The position numbers and the translations under genes are program-made. DNA of 15,491 bases from Anaerolineales bacterium (lineage in GTDB: Bacteria; Chloroflexota; Anaerolineae; Anaerolineales; Villigracilaceae), in contig JANTFU010000019.1 of assembly GCA_024763295.1 (NCBI GenBank), positions 1-15,491 on the forward strand, in the 5' to 3' direction. Shown one piece after another: positions 1 to 6,783 of this stretch. The notes under the pieces are model-generated. The model was not told where the DNA came from, searched no databases, and was given only the letters and a program-made list of their open reading frames with translations. Within the stretch, counting starts at the first letter, position 1; every line of letters starts with the position of its first letter.

Positions 1-637
1 TCTTGAAAGGATATTTGGTCTCGCCGGCAACACGGGCGGCACGCTTATATTCCACGCCGATCTGTTTATAGCCAACCCAAGCAGACATGCCGCGCAAGAA
101 GCGATGGCGTTCACGCATGGAATTCATCACATCTACAACTTTGCGATCGAGCAAACGAAAATCGCCTGTGTCCAGCGGGATTTTTACATCGGTAATGCGG
201 TAGATGATGCGATAGAAAAGCGAGGCTGTCCAGAGTTTGAACCAGCTTTCCCCTTCGCGTTCCGTTCGTACCGCATAGACGACTTCGTACCCCTCTTGCC
301 ATTTTTTGATTAACTCAAGAATCACTTCGGGCGGGTCTTGCAAATCAGCATCGATGATGGTAACAGCCTCGCCGCGCGTATAGTCCAGCCCAGCCGTTAC
401 CGCGATCTGATGCCCAAAATTGCGGGCGAAAATCACCGCTCGGATGTGCGGATTAGCGGACTCAAGTTCAAGGATGCGCTCGGTTGATCCATCACGAGAC
501 CCATCGTCCACAAGGATGAGTTCCCAGCTTTCGCCGGTAGAATCCATCACTTCCGTGACGCGCTTGCAAAATTCATCCACAATCTCAATCTCGTTATAAA
601 TCGGGGCGACCACAGAGTATTTAATCGTTTTGTTCAT
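1..637 (-). CDS. Family 2 glycosyltransferase, DPM1/GtrB-like (3' end outside window)
   Basis: Partial gene: 212 codons are open from the ATG at 637 to the left edge with no stop. The protein starts MNKTIKYSVVAPIYNE, the usual GT-A start of family 2. Visible motifs are VDDGSRDGS (about residues 43-51, nucleotide-sugar binding), DADLQDPPE (96-104, metal-binding DxD region), GDFRLLDR (158-165) and RxxGETKYP (about 202-210). The last is typical of the polyprenyl-phosphate sugar transferase branch (DPM1, GtrB, ArnC-like). Such enzymes move a sugar from a nucleotide donor to a lipid-phosphate carrier at the inner face of the membrane. C-terminal membrane helices, if any, lie beyond the window, so the subtype is open. 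A good Shine-Dalgarno (AAGGA, 6 bases before ATG) supports the start. A terminator separates it from the ABC operon, so it should be its own transcription unit. Confidence 0.88.
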   Translation of the reverse strand, partial: MNKTIKYSVVAPIYNEIEIVDEFCKRVTEVMDSTGESWELILVDDGSRDGSTERILELESANPHIRAVIFARNFGHQIAVTAGLDYTRGEAVTIIDADLQDPPEVILELIKKWQEGYEVVYAVRTEREGESWFKLWTASLFYRIIYRITDVKIPLDTGDFRLLDRKVVDVMNSMRERHRFLRGMSAWVGYKQIGVEYKRAARVAGETKYPFK

Positions 638-725
638 CAGGTTTCCTTCTCTCTTGTTGTAAAAAGAGTCTAGAAAAAAGTTGTTTAGAAATTGTTCAAA
701 ATCTTTTGATATTTTGTGTAAAAAA

Positions 726-762
726 ATAGCTTTTCGAGCAACAAGTGTACTCGAAAAGCTAT
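726..762 (-). terminator. Rho-independent terminator of the ABC transporter operon
   Basis: A perfect 13-bp stem (726-738 pairing with 750-762) closes an 11-base loop. On the minus strand it is followed directly by a run of at least six T (721-726 on the plus strand is all A). It sits 25 bases beyond the stop of the ATPase gene at 788. The plus-strand side has no T run, so it should act on minus-strand transcription only. Confidence 0.9.
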
Positions 763-787
763 GTTTCGTTAAAAATATTTTTGAGCG

Positions 788-2356
788 TTATCTAGCTGCG
801 GAGGCGGCTTCTTCCTCGGGATTTACGCCTGCCATCATTAAGCCCAGTTTTTCCGGCGTAGCTTCGTCGCGCGGCACAATGCCGATCAGTTCGCCTTCAC
901 AAATCACGGCGATGCGGTCTGAGAGCGCCATCACTTCGTCTAGGTCTTCCGAAATCATCATAATCGCGGTGCCGTTTGCGCGCTGCTCTAGCAACTGCGC
1001 GTGGACATATTCTGTTGCACCCACATCCAAGCCACGAGTGGGCTGGGCGGCAATCAGCACGCGCGGTTGGCGCGAAATTTCACGCGCTAAAACCACTTTT
1101 TGGATATTGCCCCCCGAAAGCGTGCCCGCTTTGGTATCGCGCGAAGGCGTTTTTACGCGGAATCTGTCGATTAGTTGGTCGCTGTGTTTGGCGATTGTTT
1201 TCAGCATCAAAAAGCCTTTTTCTGCGAAGGGGCTTTTGTGATGTTCACGCAGGATCATATTTTCGGCAATACTAAAGTCTTTAATCATGCCGTCACGCAT
1301 GCGTTCTTCGGGGATGTAGGACAGCATTCGCTCGGTAACTTCACCGGGTCGGCAGTGGGTAATATCTTCTCCCTCCAGCAGGACACTGCCCCCCGTAACC
1401 TCGCGCAAACCGGTGATTGCCTCGGCGAGTTCTTTCTGCCCGTTACCGGAGATACCTGCAACGCCCAAAATTTCGCCGGAATGCACGTTGAGTGTGAAAT
1501 CGCGCACGGCGGGGGTGCCGCGATTGCTGTCTGCGCAGAGTCCTTTGACTTCAAGGCGTGCAGGACCTAACTCAACATCCACTAATTCGCGCGTCATGCT
1601 GACTTCGCGCCCAACCATCCAGTTTGCCAGCTCTGATTTGGTAATTTCTTTAATAATTTTAGTGCCGACCAGTTCGCCATCGCGCAAAACGGTAACGCGG
1701 TCGCAAATATCCATAATTTCGTGCAATTTGTGCGAGATAAAGATGAGCGCGTGCCCATCTGCAACCATTTGGCGCATGATGACGAAGAATTCTTTAACTT
1801 CTTGCGGGGTCAGGACGGCGGTCGGCTCGTCGAGAATGAGGAGTGCAGCGCCCCGATAAAGGGCTTTGATAATTTCCACGCGCTGCTGCTGTCCAACGGA
1901 GAGTTGCCAGATATAAGCGCTGGGGTCGATCTCCAGCCCATAGATTTTGCCCAATTCAAGGATCCGTTCGGATACGCGGTCGAGATCTGTTAGAAAGCCT
2001 CGGGAGGAGGGCATCCCCAGCGCGACGTTTTCGGCGACAGTCAATGTTTCCACCAACATGAAGTGCTGATGGATCATACCGATGCCATGATTGATCGCAT
2101 CGGTGGGAGAGTCGATTTTAATCTTTTTCCCGTTCAAGATAATATCGCCTTCGTCTTGCCCGTACAAACCGTAGAGAATTTTCATCAGGGTGCTTTTACC
2201 GGCGCCATTTTCGCCGAGCAGGGCGTGGACTTCACCGGCATGGACTTCGAAATCTACTTTGTTGTTAGCGAGCACGCCCGGAAAGCGTTTGGTGATGCCG
2301 CGCATTTCAAGGGAGTCGATTCGGGTATGACCTGAAGGGAGTTTGTTATCGCTCAT
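788..2356 (-). CDS. ABC transporter ATPase, double NBD, nucleoside/sugar class (NupO/YufO-like)
   Basis: 522 aa with two tandem ATP-binding domains, the layout of the MglA/RbsA/YufO class that powers BMP-dependent nucleoside importers at the inner membrane face. NBD1 has Walker A GENGAGKST (48-56), signature LSVGQQQR (152-159) and Walker B LLILDEPT (172-179). NBD2 starts near residue 265 and is degenerate: GISGNGQKEL (301-310) replaces a normal Walker A, and AAQPTRG (436-442) has Gln in place of the catalytic Glu, with signature LSGGN (413-417). This asymmetry is known for the YufO group, so one active site is expected. The chosen ATG at 2356 (MSDNK) has AGAGGA six bases upstream. An in-frame ATG at 2458 would run through the palindromic repeats at 2395-2470 and is unlikely. 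It is the last gene of the operon. Substrate is inferred as purine nucleosides from context. Confidence 0.93.
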   Translation of the reverse strand: MSDNKLPSGHTRIDSLEMRGITKRFPGVLANNKVDFEVHAGEVHALLGENGAGKSTLMKILYGLYGQDEGDIILNGKKIKIDSPTDAINHGIGMIHQHFMLVETLTVAENVALGMPSSRGFLTDLDRVSERILELGKIYGLEIDPSAYIWQLSVGQQQRVEIIKALYRGAALLILDEPTAVLTPQEVKEFFVIMRQMVADGHALIFISHKLHEIMDICDRVTVLRDGELVGTKIIKEITKSELANWMVGREVSMTRELVDVELGPARLEVKGLCADSNRGTPAVRDFTLNVHSGEILGVAGISGNGQKELAEAITGLREVTGGSVLLEGEDITHCRPGEVTERMLSYIPEERMRDGMIKDFSIAENMILREHHKSPFAEKGFLMLKTIAKHSDQLIDRFRVKTPSRDTKAGTLSGGNIQKVVLAREISRQPRVLIAAQPTRGLDVGATEYVHAQLLEQRANGTAIMMISEDLDEVMALSDRIAVICEGELIGIVPRDEATPEKLGLMMAGVNPEEEAASAAR

Positions 2357-2394
2357 GGATTGTCCTCTTATCGGGTTTTCTTTTGAGAGATTAT

Positions 2395-2436
2395 TTCTTT
2401 CCGAAAGGCACGAGCGCTCATGCCTTTCGGAAAGAA
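2395..2436. repeat. Perfect 16-bp stem-loop between BMP and ATPase genes
   Basis: TTCTTTCCGAAAGGCA at 2395-2410 pairs perfectly with 2421-2436 around a 10-base loop. It lies in the 125-base gap between the lipoprotein stop (2482) and the ATPase start (2356). It has no clean T run on the minus strand, so it is more likely an mRNA-stabilising or attenuating hairpin than a full terminator. Confidence 0.8.
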
Positions 2437-2470
2437 GACCTGTCAGGTCTTTATACAACCTGACAGGTCT
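2436..2470. repeat. AGACCTGTCAGGT inverted-repeat element
   Basis: AGACCTGTCAGGT (2436-2448) and its exact reverse complement (2458-2470) flank a 9-base centre. Each arm is itself nearly palindromic (GACCTG-T-CAGGTC), so alternative foldings are possible. Words of this form recur in intergenic DNA of several bacterial phyla as dispersed palindromes; that statement is from general knowledge. It abuts the preceding stem-loop, so the ATPase leader contains two stacked hairpins. Confidence 0.8.
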
Positions 2471-2481
2471 ATTGGTGAAAT

Positions 2482-3525
2482 TTATTCTACAGGGATCTCA
2501 ATGGAGCCGTCGATGATGCCTTCCACTGCGGCATCGGCAGCAGCTTTCACGTCTGCGGGCAAATCGAAAGCGCTGTTGTAATCCATGACCAAGCCGCCAT
2601 TGGCAAGGGTGATGGTGTAGGCTTCGCCGCCATAGACGCCGTTTTTGATATTGGCAAGCATTTCATCGAGTACAACAGTCCAGTCGTAGACTTGGTTGGC
2701 GACTACGATGTCTTCTGCAAGGGAGGTCTGGCTGGCTTGCGTGCCGAACCAGAGTGCGCCGTTCTCTTCTGCTACGCCAATTGCACCGGGAACCATCTGA
2801 GCGGTACCGGTTAGCACGTCTGCACCTGCACCAATATGGGTATTCGCGGCTTCAGCAGCCAAAGCGACATCAGAGAAAGAGCCGATCCAGTTGACATTGA
2901 CTTCAACGTCGGGATTGACGGATTTAGCGCCAGCTACAAAGCCCTTTACATACAGGTCTGCGTCACCGGCTTGGATGGGACCCACAACGCCAATTACACC
3001 GCTTTTCGAGAGGCTGGCAGCCATTACACCGTTTACATAGCCACCCTCTTGGGAATTGGCTTCGTATGCGAATACATTATTGATGCCTTCGTCTTTAAAG
3101 GTGTTGAGCGTGGTGCCCCAAGCGAATGAAGTGGTGGGGAAGTCAGGAGCGATTTCTTGCAAGGATGAACCATATTGGGAACCGTGAGCGATGATTAGGT
3201 CATAGCCTTCAGAAGCGTAGTCGCGGATCGCGGCTGCAGCATCATCAACGACAAACATTCCTTCAGAATAAACGATTTCCATGGCACTTTCGCCGCCCAT
3301 TTCTTCTTGAACAGCAACGAGAGCATCATACATGCTCTGGCTGAAAGCCAGATCGGTGATGGAGCTAGGCATAATGATCGCAACCTTGAAAGGTTCTGCG
3401 GGAATCTCTTCAGCTGGCATTTCTTCAGCAGGAGCAGCTTCCTCAGCAGGAGCCGCAGCGCTGCCACATGCGCTCAACAGTAGAGCGAAGGCGAGTACGA
3501 GTATAACGAGCAAATTTTTCTTCAT
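2482..3525 (-). CDS. BMP-family substrate-binding lipoprotein
   Basis: 347 aa. The N-terminus is a lipoprotein signal: MKK, a hydrophobic core, then LLSAC with the lipidated Cys at residue 20. A flexible linker rich in Ala, Pro and Glu (about 21-45, PAEE-type repeats) precedes the binding domain. The mature part has BMP/Med family features: VAIIMPSS at the domain start, DLIIAHGSQYG, VFAYEANSQEGGYVNGVMAA and IGVVGPIQAGDADLYVKGF. Family members (PnrA/TmpC, NupN) capture purine nucleosides at the cell surface and hand them to the permease pair; RfuA shows that riboflavin is also possible in this fold. The start is secured by AGGAG six bases upstream of the ATG at 3525. Stem-loops flank the gene on both sides (3598-3616 and 2395-2470), which could give it its own mRNA level. 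Confidence 0.92.
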   Translation of the reverse strand: MKKNLLVILVLAFALLLSACGSAAAPAEEAAPAEEMPAEEIPAEPFKVAIIMPSSITDLAFSQSMYDALVAVQEEMGGESAMEIVYSEGMFVVDDAAAAIRDYASEGYDLIIAHGSQYGSSLQEIAPDFPTTSFAWGTTLNTFKDEGINNVFAYEANSQEGGYVNGVMAASLSKSGVIGVVGPIQAGDADLYVKGFVAGAKSVNPDVEVNVNWIGSFSDVALAAEAANTHIGAGADVLTGTAQMVPGAIGVAEENGALWFGTQASQTSLAEDIVVANQVYDWTVVLDEMLANIKNGVYGGEAYTITLANGGLVMDYNSAFDLPADVKAAADAAVEGIIDGSIEIPVE

Positions 3526-3597
3526 TTTCTTCTCCTAAAAAGATTGGTTTTGGGGTAGACGGCACATAAAAGTTGAGAAAACCGTCTCCGTTTTGAA

Positions 3598-3616
3598 CCA
3601 GCCTACGAAAGGCTGG
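3598..3616. repeat. Intercistronic hairpin upstream of the BMP gene
   Basis: CCAGCCT (3598-3604) pairs with AGGCTGG (3610-3616) around five bases, in the 102-base gap between the permease stop (3628) and the lipoprotein start (3525). A second, wider pairing (AGACGG near 3557 with CCGTCT near 3583) lies just downstream on the transcript. There is no strong T tract on the minus strand. It could act as a partial terminator or a processing site. Confidence 0.6.
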
Positions 3617-3627
3617 CTTTCTCTAAA

Positions 3628-4560
3628 TTATTCTCCGCGATCAAAAGGCTTGGTGAGCGCAGATGGTGCGCGCACGCGCGAGACACTGGCGACCAACACA
3701 ATAATGGTCAAAATGTAGGGCATCATTACAGCAATGTCGGGTGAGAGTGAAATACTATCAATGATCTGGATGCGCAACTGGATGGCTTGTACCATGCTAA
3801 AGAGCAACGCCCCGGCTAAAACGCCCCACGCTCTCCATGCTCCAAAGTAGACCAGAGCAACGGCGATGAAACCCAATCCGCTGGTCATATTCTGCTGAAA
3901 GACGTTTAATAACGCGATGGACATCGAAGCGCCCGCGACCCCGGAGAGGATACCGCCTAAGATAATTGTAAAGTAGCGAATCTTTACCACGCTAACGCCC
4001 ACCGAATCGGCTGCTTCCGGGTTTTCGCCCACTGAACGGATATTGAGTCCAAGCGTCGTCTTATTTAGGACGAACCATGCGATGGGTACCAGCAGAAAAG
4101 CAACATAAACCAACACATTTTGATTAAAGAAAATCTCACCGATTACAGGGATTTTGCTCAAAATGGGGATGGGAACGACAGAGAAACCTTTGACAGTTTC
4201 AACTGTGCCGAGCAGCATTTTGAATAGCAAATCGCTCATCCCGAGACCAAAGAGATAGAAGCCAATCCCACTGATGCCCTGTTCCGCCTGCAAATTAACG
4301 GTGACAAAAGCCATAGCCAATCCCATCAAGGCGCCGACGATTATGGCGGAGAGCAATCCCAGCCAGAGATTTTCAGTTTTGAAAACAACATAGAAAGAGA
4401 CGAACGCACCGAGCAGCATTTGACCTTCGACACCGAGATTAAGCACACCGCTGCGCTGACTAAAAGTCTCGCCGATGGCAGCATATAGATAGGGCGTTGC
4501 CAGACGAATGCCGGACGTCAAAATGCTGATAATAACGCTTGCTGAAAAGATTTCACTCAT
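3628..4560 (-). CDS. ABC transporter permease, BMP/nucleoside type (YufQ/NupQ-like)
   Basis: 310 aa, hydrophobic throughout with about 8-10 membrane segments, of the BPD_transp_2 (branched-chain/ribose/nucleoside) permease family. The motif GETFSQRSGVLNLGVEGQMLLGAF (near residues 29-52) is the conserved cytoplasmic coupling region of this branch. LGLNIRSVGENPEAADSVGV in the middle is the family's second signature, contacting the ATPase. Length matches the shorter permease of the YufPQ pair. Its ATG (4558-4560) overlaps the TGA of the upstream permease (4557-4559) by ATGA, and GAGGAGG lies ten bases before it inside the upstream gene. This indicates translational coupling and 1:1 production. 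It forms the heterodimeric channel with the preceding gene. Confidence 0.92.
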   Translation of the reverse strand: MSEIFSASVIISILTSGIRLATPYLYAAIGETFSQRSGVLNLGVEGQMLLGAFVSFYVVFKTENLWLGLLSAIIVGALMGLAMAFVTVNLQAEQGISGIGFYLFGLGMSDLLFKMLLGTVETVKGFSVVPIPILSKIPVIGEIFFNQNVLVYVAFLLVPIAWFVLNKTTLGLNIRSVGENPEAADSVGVSVVKIRYFTIILGGILSGVAGASMSIALLNVFQQNMTSGLGFIAVALVYFGAWRAWGVLAGALLFSMVQAIQLRIQIIDSISLSPDIAVMMPYILTIIVLVASVSRVRAPSALTKPFDRGE

Positions 4561-5711
4561 GATTCACTTGCCTCCTCAGCAGGGGGATATAACTCAGGCG
4601 CGGACGGCGAAACATCGTCATCTTCGCTTTCCGCTTGACGAGCCAATGCCAAACGCTGCCGCTGACGTTTTTTGCGCCAAATCTCGCTGCTGACGACGAA
4701 GACAACTACCAAACCGTTTAGAGCTGTAATCAACGCCGAAGGAATTTGCACAACGCGCTGCATCTTATTTGCCCCAACCAACAGCGCGCCAAAGAAGATT
4801 GATGCCGGAATAGTGCCGATGGGATGTAGTTGACCAAAGAGCGCCGCCACGATGCCATTAAAGCCTGCAGCACCCGTAAAGCCGGAAGCCGAGCCATCGG
4901 TAATCATGCGGTAATTTACGCCGTAGACTTGAATAGCGCCGGCTAAACCAGCGAAGGCGCCGCTCAAGAAGAGCGCCAAAACGATACGGCGTCGCACACG
5001 GATGCCGCCATAGCGCGAAGCGTCCGGGTTTTGCCCAACAGCGCGGATGCGGTAGCCGAGCGTGGTACGCCAGAGCAAAATATAGACCAAGATAGCCAGA
5101 ACCAATGCGATTAGGAAACCCAGATGTAGGCGGGTTGGCACCAAACGTGGTAGCCGGAAGGCTTCTGCCAGACGAGCAGTTTGTGGGATTTTAGAGGCTT
5201 TTTCCAGTTGGGCTGGGTCAATCATCGGTCCGCGCAACAGAAAATTCATTAGCTGTACGGCAATGGCGTTCATCATCACCGTACTCAGAATTTCATTTAC
5301 GTTGAAGTAGGCTTTCAAGGCTCCGGGGATACCGCCCCAGATTGCGCCGCCAAGAAAACCGGCAAACATTGCCAAGATAATGATGAGCCAACCGGGGGCA
5401 TCGGTAAATGTGAGTCCCACCTGCGTGGCTAAAATACCGCCAATGATCATTTGCCCCTCACCACCGATATTGATGACATTCGCGCGGAAAGCGATACAAA
5501 TTCCTAGCCCGACTAGCAAGAGCGGGGTCGCTTTGACCAATGTCTCGGCGATGGCATTTGTGCTACCAAAGGCGCCTTCCCACAGCGCACCGTATGCTTC
5601 GAGCGGGCTGACGCGCAAGATGAGCAGCATGATCATGCCCACGCCCAGCGCAGCCAGCGTCGCGAAGACAGGCAGCATAGCGTCAAATAAAGCATTCATT
5701 CGAGATCGCAT
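4557..5711 (-). CDS. ABC transporter permease, BMP/nucleoside type (YufP/NupP-like)
   Basis: 384 aa from the ATG at 5711 (MRSRMNALFDAMLP), which has GGAGGAGG ten bases upstream. An in-frame ATG at 5780 would add 23 hydrophilic residues, has a poor ribosome site and would overlap the regulator gene, so it is not preferred. About 8-10 membrane helices. Motifs: ETLVKATPLLLVGLGICIAF followed by NVINIGGEGQMIIGG (the EGQ coupling motif), and TTLGYRIRAVGQNPDASRYGGI. These mark the longer of the two nucleoside permeases. The last 40 or so residues form a basic stretch (RKKRQRQR), then an acidic, Pro-rich tail (ESEDDD, PSAPELYPPAEE), probably cytoplasmic. Its stop overlaps the start of the next permease. 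It lies 59 bases after the GntR gene, so it is likely co-transcribed with the regulator. Confidence 0.9.
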   Translation of the reverse strand: MRSRMNALFDAMLPVFATLAALGVGMIMLLILRVSPLEAYGALWEGAFGSTNAIAETLVKATPLLLVGLGICIAFRANVINIGGEGQMIIGGILATQVGLTFTDAPGWLIIILAMFAGFLGGAIWGGIPGALKAYFNVNEILSTVMMNAIAVQLMNFLLRGPMIDPAQLEKASKIPQTARLAEAFRLPRLVPTRLHLGFLIALVLAILVYILLWRTTLGYRIRAVGQNPDASRYGGIRVRRRIVLALFLSGAFAGLAGAIQVYGVNYRMITDGSASGFTGAAGFNGIVAALFGQLHPIGTIPASIFFGALLVGANKMQRVVQIPSALITALNGLVVVFVVSSEIWRKKRQRQRLALARQAESEDDDVSPSAPELYPPAEEASES

Positions 5712-5770
5712 TAAGGTGGGTCCTCCTCCACGTTTTTGGTTGTCTTTTCGATGGTGTTCTTTGGTGCTAT

Positions 5771-6499
5771 TTAGTTCCATGCCTGCACGAGACGCAGGCG
5801 GAGTTTGCTATCGTTGAAGTAGCTATTGCCTAAAGCCAAGGGGTGATTTTCTTTACTGTAGAATGCCATTCGCAAATTCAGGACGTGTTCTTGTGTGCCA
5901 AGATGGATATAGTCGCTGGTATCGTGGCAATTTGCCGAGCGAATTTCGGTGACGGCGAAGGCGATTTCTTGCTCGCAGTATTCGCGCAGGATGTCGCGGA
6001 TGTGCAGGTTGCCGTCAATACTTTCGGGCGCGGCAGAAATAAACTGTAGCGGTATCAAGTTGCGGGCAAGGATGACCGGTGTTTCATCCGCAAAGAAGAG
6101 ACGTTCTAACGACAAAAGTTTTTCGCCCGCCTCTACTGCCAGAGCATGGGCATCTTCTTCCGATGCTTCGGTTTGCTTTACGGATAAGGATTGAATGGAT
6201 GCGGAAAATCCGCTGGCTTCAATCAGCCGAGTGAAATCCCATAAGCCGCCCAAGTGGGTGTTGACTTCGCGGATACGTTCATTGACGTAGGTGCCGTCGC
6301 CCTGACGGCGCAGAATAAGCCCCTCAACAGATAGTTTTGCTAAAACAGTACGAACGGTAGCGCGGCTAACCCCAAACTCTTCTGCCAGTTCGCTTTCAGA
6401 CGGTAGGCGCTCTCCGGGCTGGTACGTTACGTCATCAATCCTTTGTCGAAGGATTTCGTTGACTTGCTCTGCGATGGACTTGGAGCGGGTAATCAGCAT
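5771..6499 (-). CDS. GntR-family transcriptional regulator, HutC/UTRA subfamily
   Basis: 242 aa. Residues about 8-75 form the GntR winged helix: QVNEILRQRIDDVTYQPGERLPSE, then a recognition helix around FGVSRATVRTVLAKL, and the wing GLILRRQGDGTYV. Residues about 95-238 match the UTRA ligand-binding fold (LLSLERLFFADETPVILARNLIP, then LNLRMAFYSKENHPLALGNSYFN near the C-terminus). UTRA proteins sense a small metabolite and usually act as repressors of adjacent uptake and catabolic genes. This one sits first in the transporter operon and divergent from the xanthine dehydrogenase-like gene, so a purine-related effector is a reasonable inference, though the effector cannot be read from sequence. 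The ribosome site is weak (CAGG at about 7 bases), which may keep protein level low. Autoregulation is likely given the dyads in its upstream region. Confidence 0.92.
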   Translation of the reverse strand: MLITRSKSIAEQVNEILRQRIDDVTYQPGERLPSESELAEEFGVSRATVRTVLAKLSVEGLILRRQGDGTYVNERIREVNTHLGGLWDFTRLIEASGFSASIQSLSVKQTEASEEDAHALAVEAGEKLLSLERLFFADETPVILARNLIPLQFISAAPESIDGNLHIRDILREYCEQEIAFAVTEIRSANCHDTSDYIHLGTQEHVLNLRMAFYSKENHPLALGNSYFNDSKLRLRLVQAWN

Positions 6500-6527
6500 G
6501 GGAAACCTGTGTCTACATTAATTGGAC

Positions 6528-6539
6528 AGTCGTCTGACT
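6528..6539 (-). promoter_or_regulatory. Candidate GntR operator at the gntR start region
   Basis: On the minus strand the 12 bases read AGTCAGACGACT: AGTC and GACT arms around four bases, with the core GTCAGAC. It falls at the predicted transcription start of the regulator operon. The same seven-base core is centred in the dyad before the divergent gene (6742-6752). Confidence 0.4.
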
Positions 6540-6544
6540 TTTTA

Positions 6545-6573
6545 TTTTTAGCATATACTAAAATAAAAGGCAA
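6545..6573 (-). promoter_or_regulatory. Candidate promoter of the GntR-ABC operon with AT-rich dyad
   Basis: On the minus strand a -35-like TTGCCT (6573-6568) is followed after 17 bases by TAAAAA (6550-6545). The spacer contains an 18-base near-palindrome at 6546-6563 (arms TTTTAG and CTAAAA, one mismatched pair), extendable with small bulges to about 32 bases. The dyad overlaps the RNA polymerase site and could be an operator, but simple AT richness could also produce it. Confidence 0.4.
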
Positions 6574-6711
6574 GCGTTTGTGAAAATTTGCATATTCAGA
6601 TAGTTTTTCTCATAATTGGAGTTTTTTTTTGCAGAAGGCGTTTCTTTTGATATCGCGCTTGTGGAAGCGAGCACAATGGACAACTAATATTTTTGACGCT
6701 TTTCGACATCC

Positions 6712-6752
6712 TTGTAAATCTACTTTGGGTATGATATTAATAGGTCAGACCT
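6712..6752 (+). promoter_or_regulatory. Candidate promoter and operator of the xanthine dehydrogenase-like gene
   Basis: TTGTAA (6712-6717), 17 bases, TATTAA (6735-6740) is one promoter reading; TATGAT at 6730-6735 is an alternative -10 with a poor -35. Immediately downstream is AGGTCAGACCT (6742-6752), a perfect 5-bp dyad around one base. GGTC-A-GACC resembles known GntR-superfamily operators (FadR GGTCnGACC, DasR GGTCTAGACC). A repressor there would block initiation. Confidence 0.4.
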
Positions 6753-6783
6753 TTCCGCTACTTCCCCTGAAAGAGGCTTTCTA

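Noticed and set aside
1..637. Glycosyltransferase as a member of the transporter operon
   Set aside because: A strong minus-strand terminator (726-762) lies between them and the function is unrelated.
681..1241. Plus-strand open frame of 186 codons
   Set aside because: It is antisense to the ATPase gene and passes through the terminator stem; its product is Ser/Ala-rich with no recognisable domain.
2357..2458. 34-residue N-terminal extension of the ATPase
   Set aside because: The extension is encoded by the palindromic repeats; AGAGGA precedes the ATG at 2356, where family similarity begins.
5712..5780. 23-residue N-terminal extension of the longer permease
   Set aside because: The upstream ATG overlaps the regulator gene and has no good ribosome site, while GGAGGAGG precedes the ATG at 5711.
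6580..6700. Purine riboswitch in the divergent gap
   Set aside because: Only a 5-bp hairpin (6656-6669) is visible; no three-way junction pattern or conserved purine-aptamer loops could be found.
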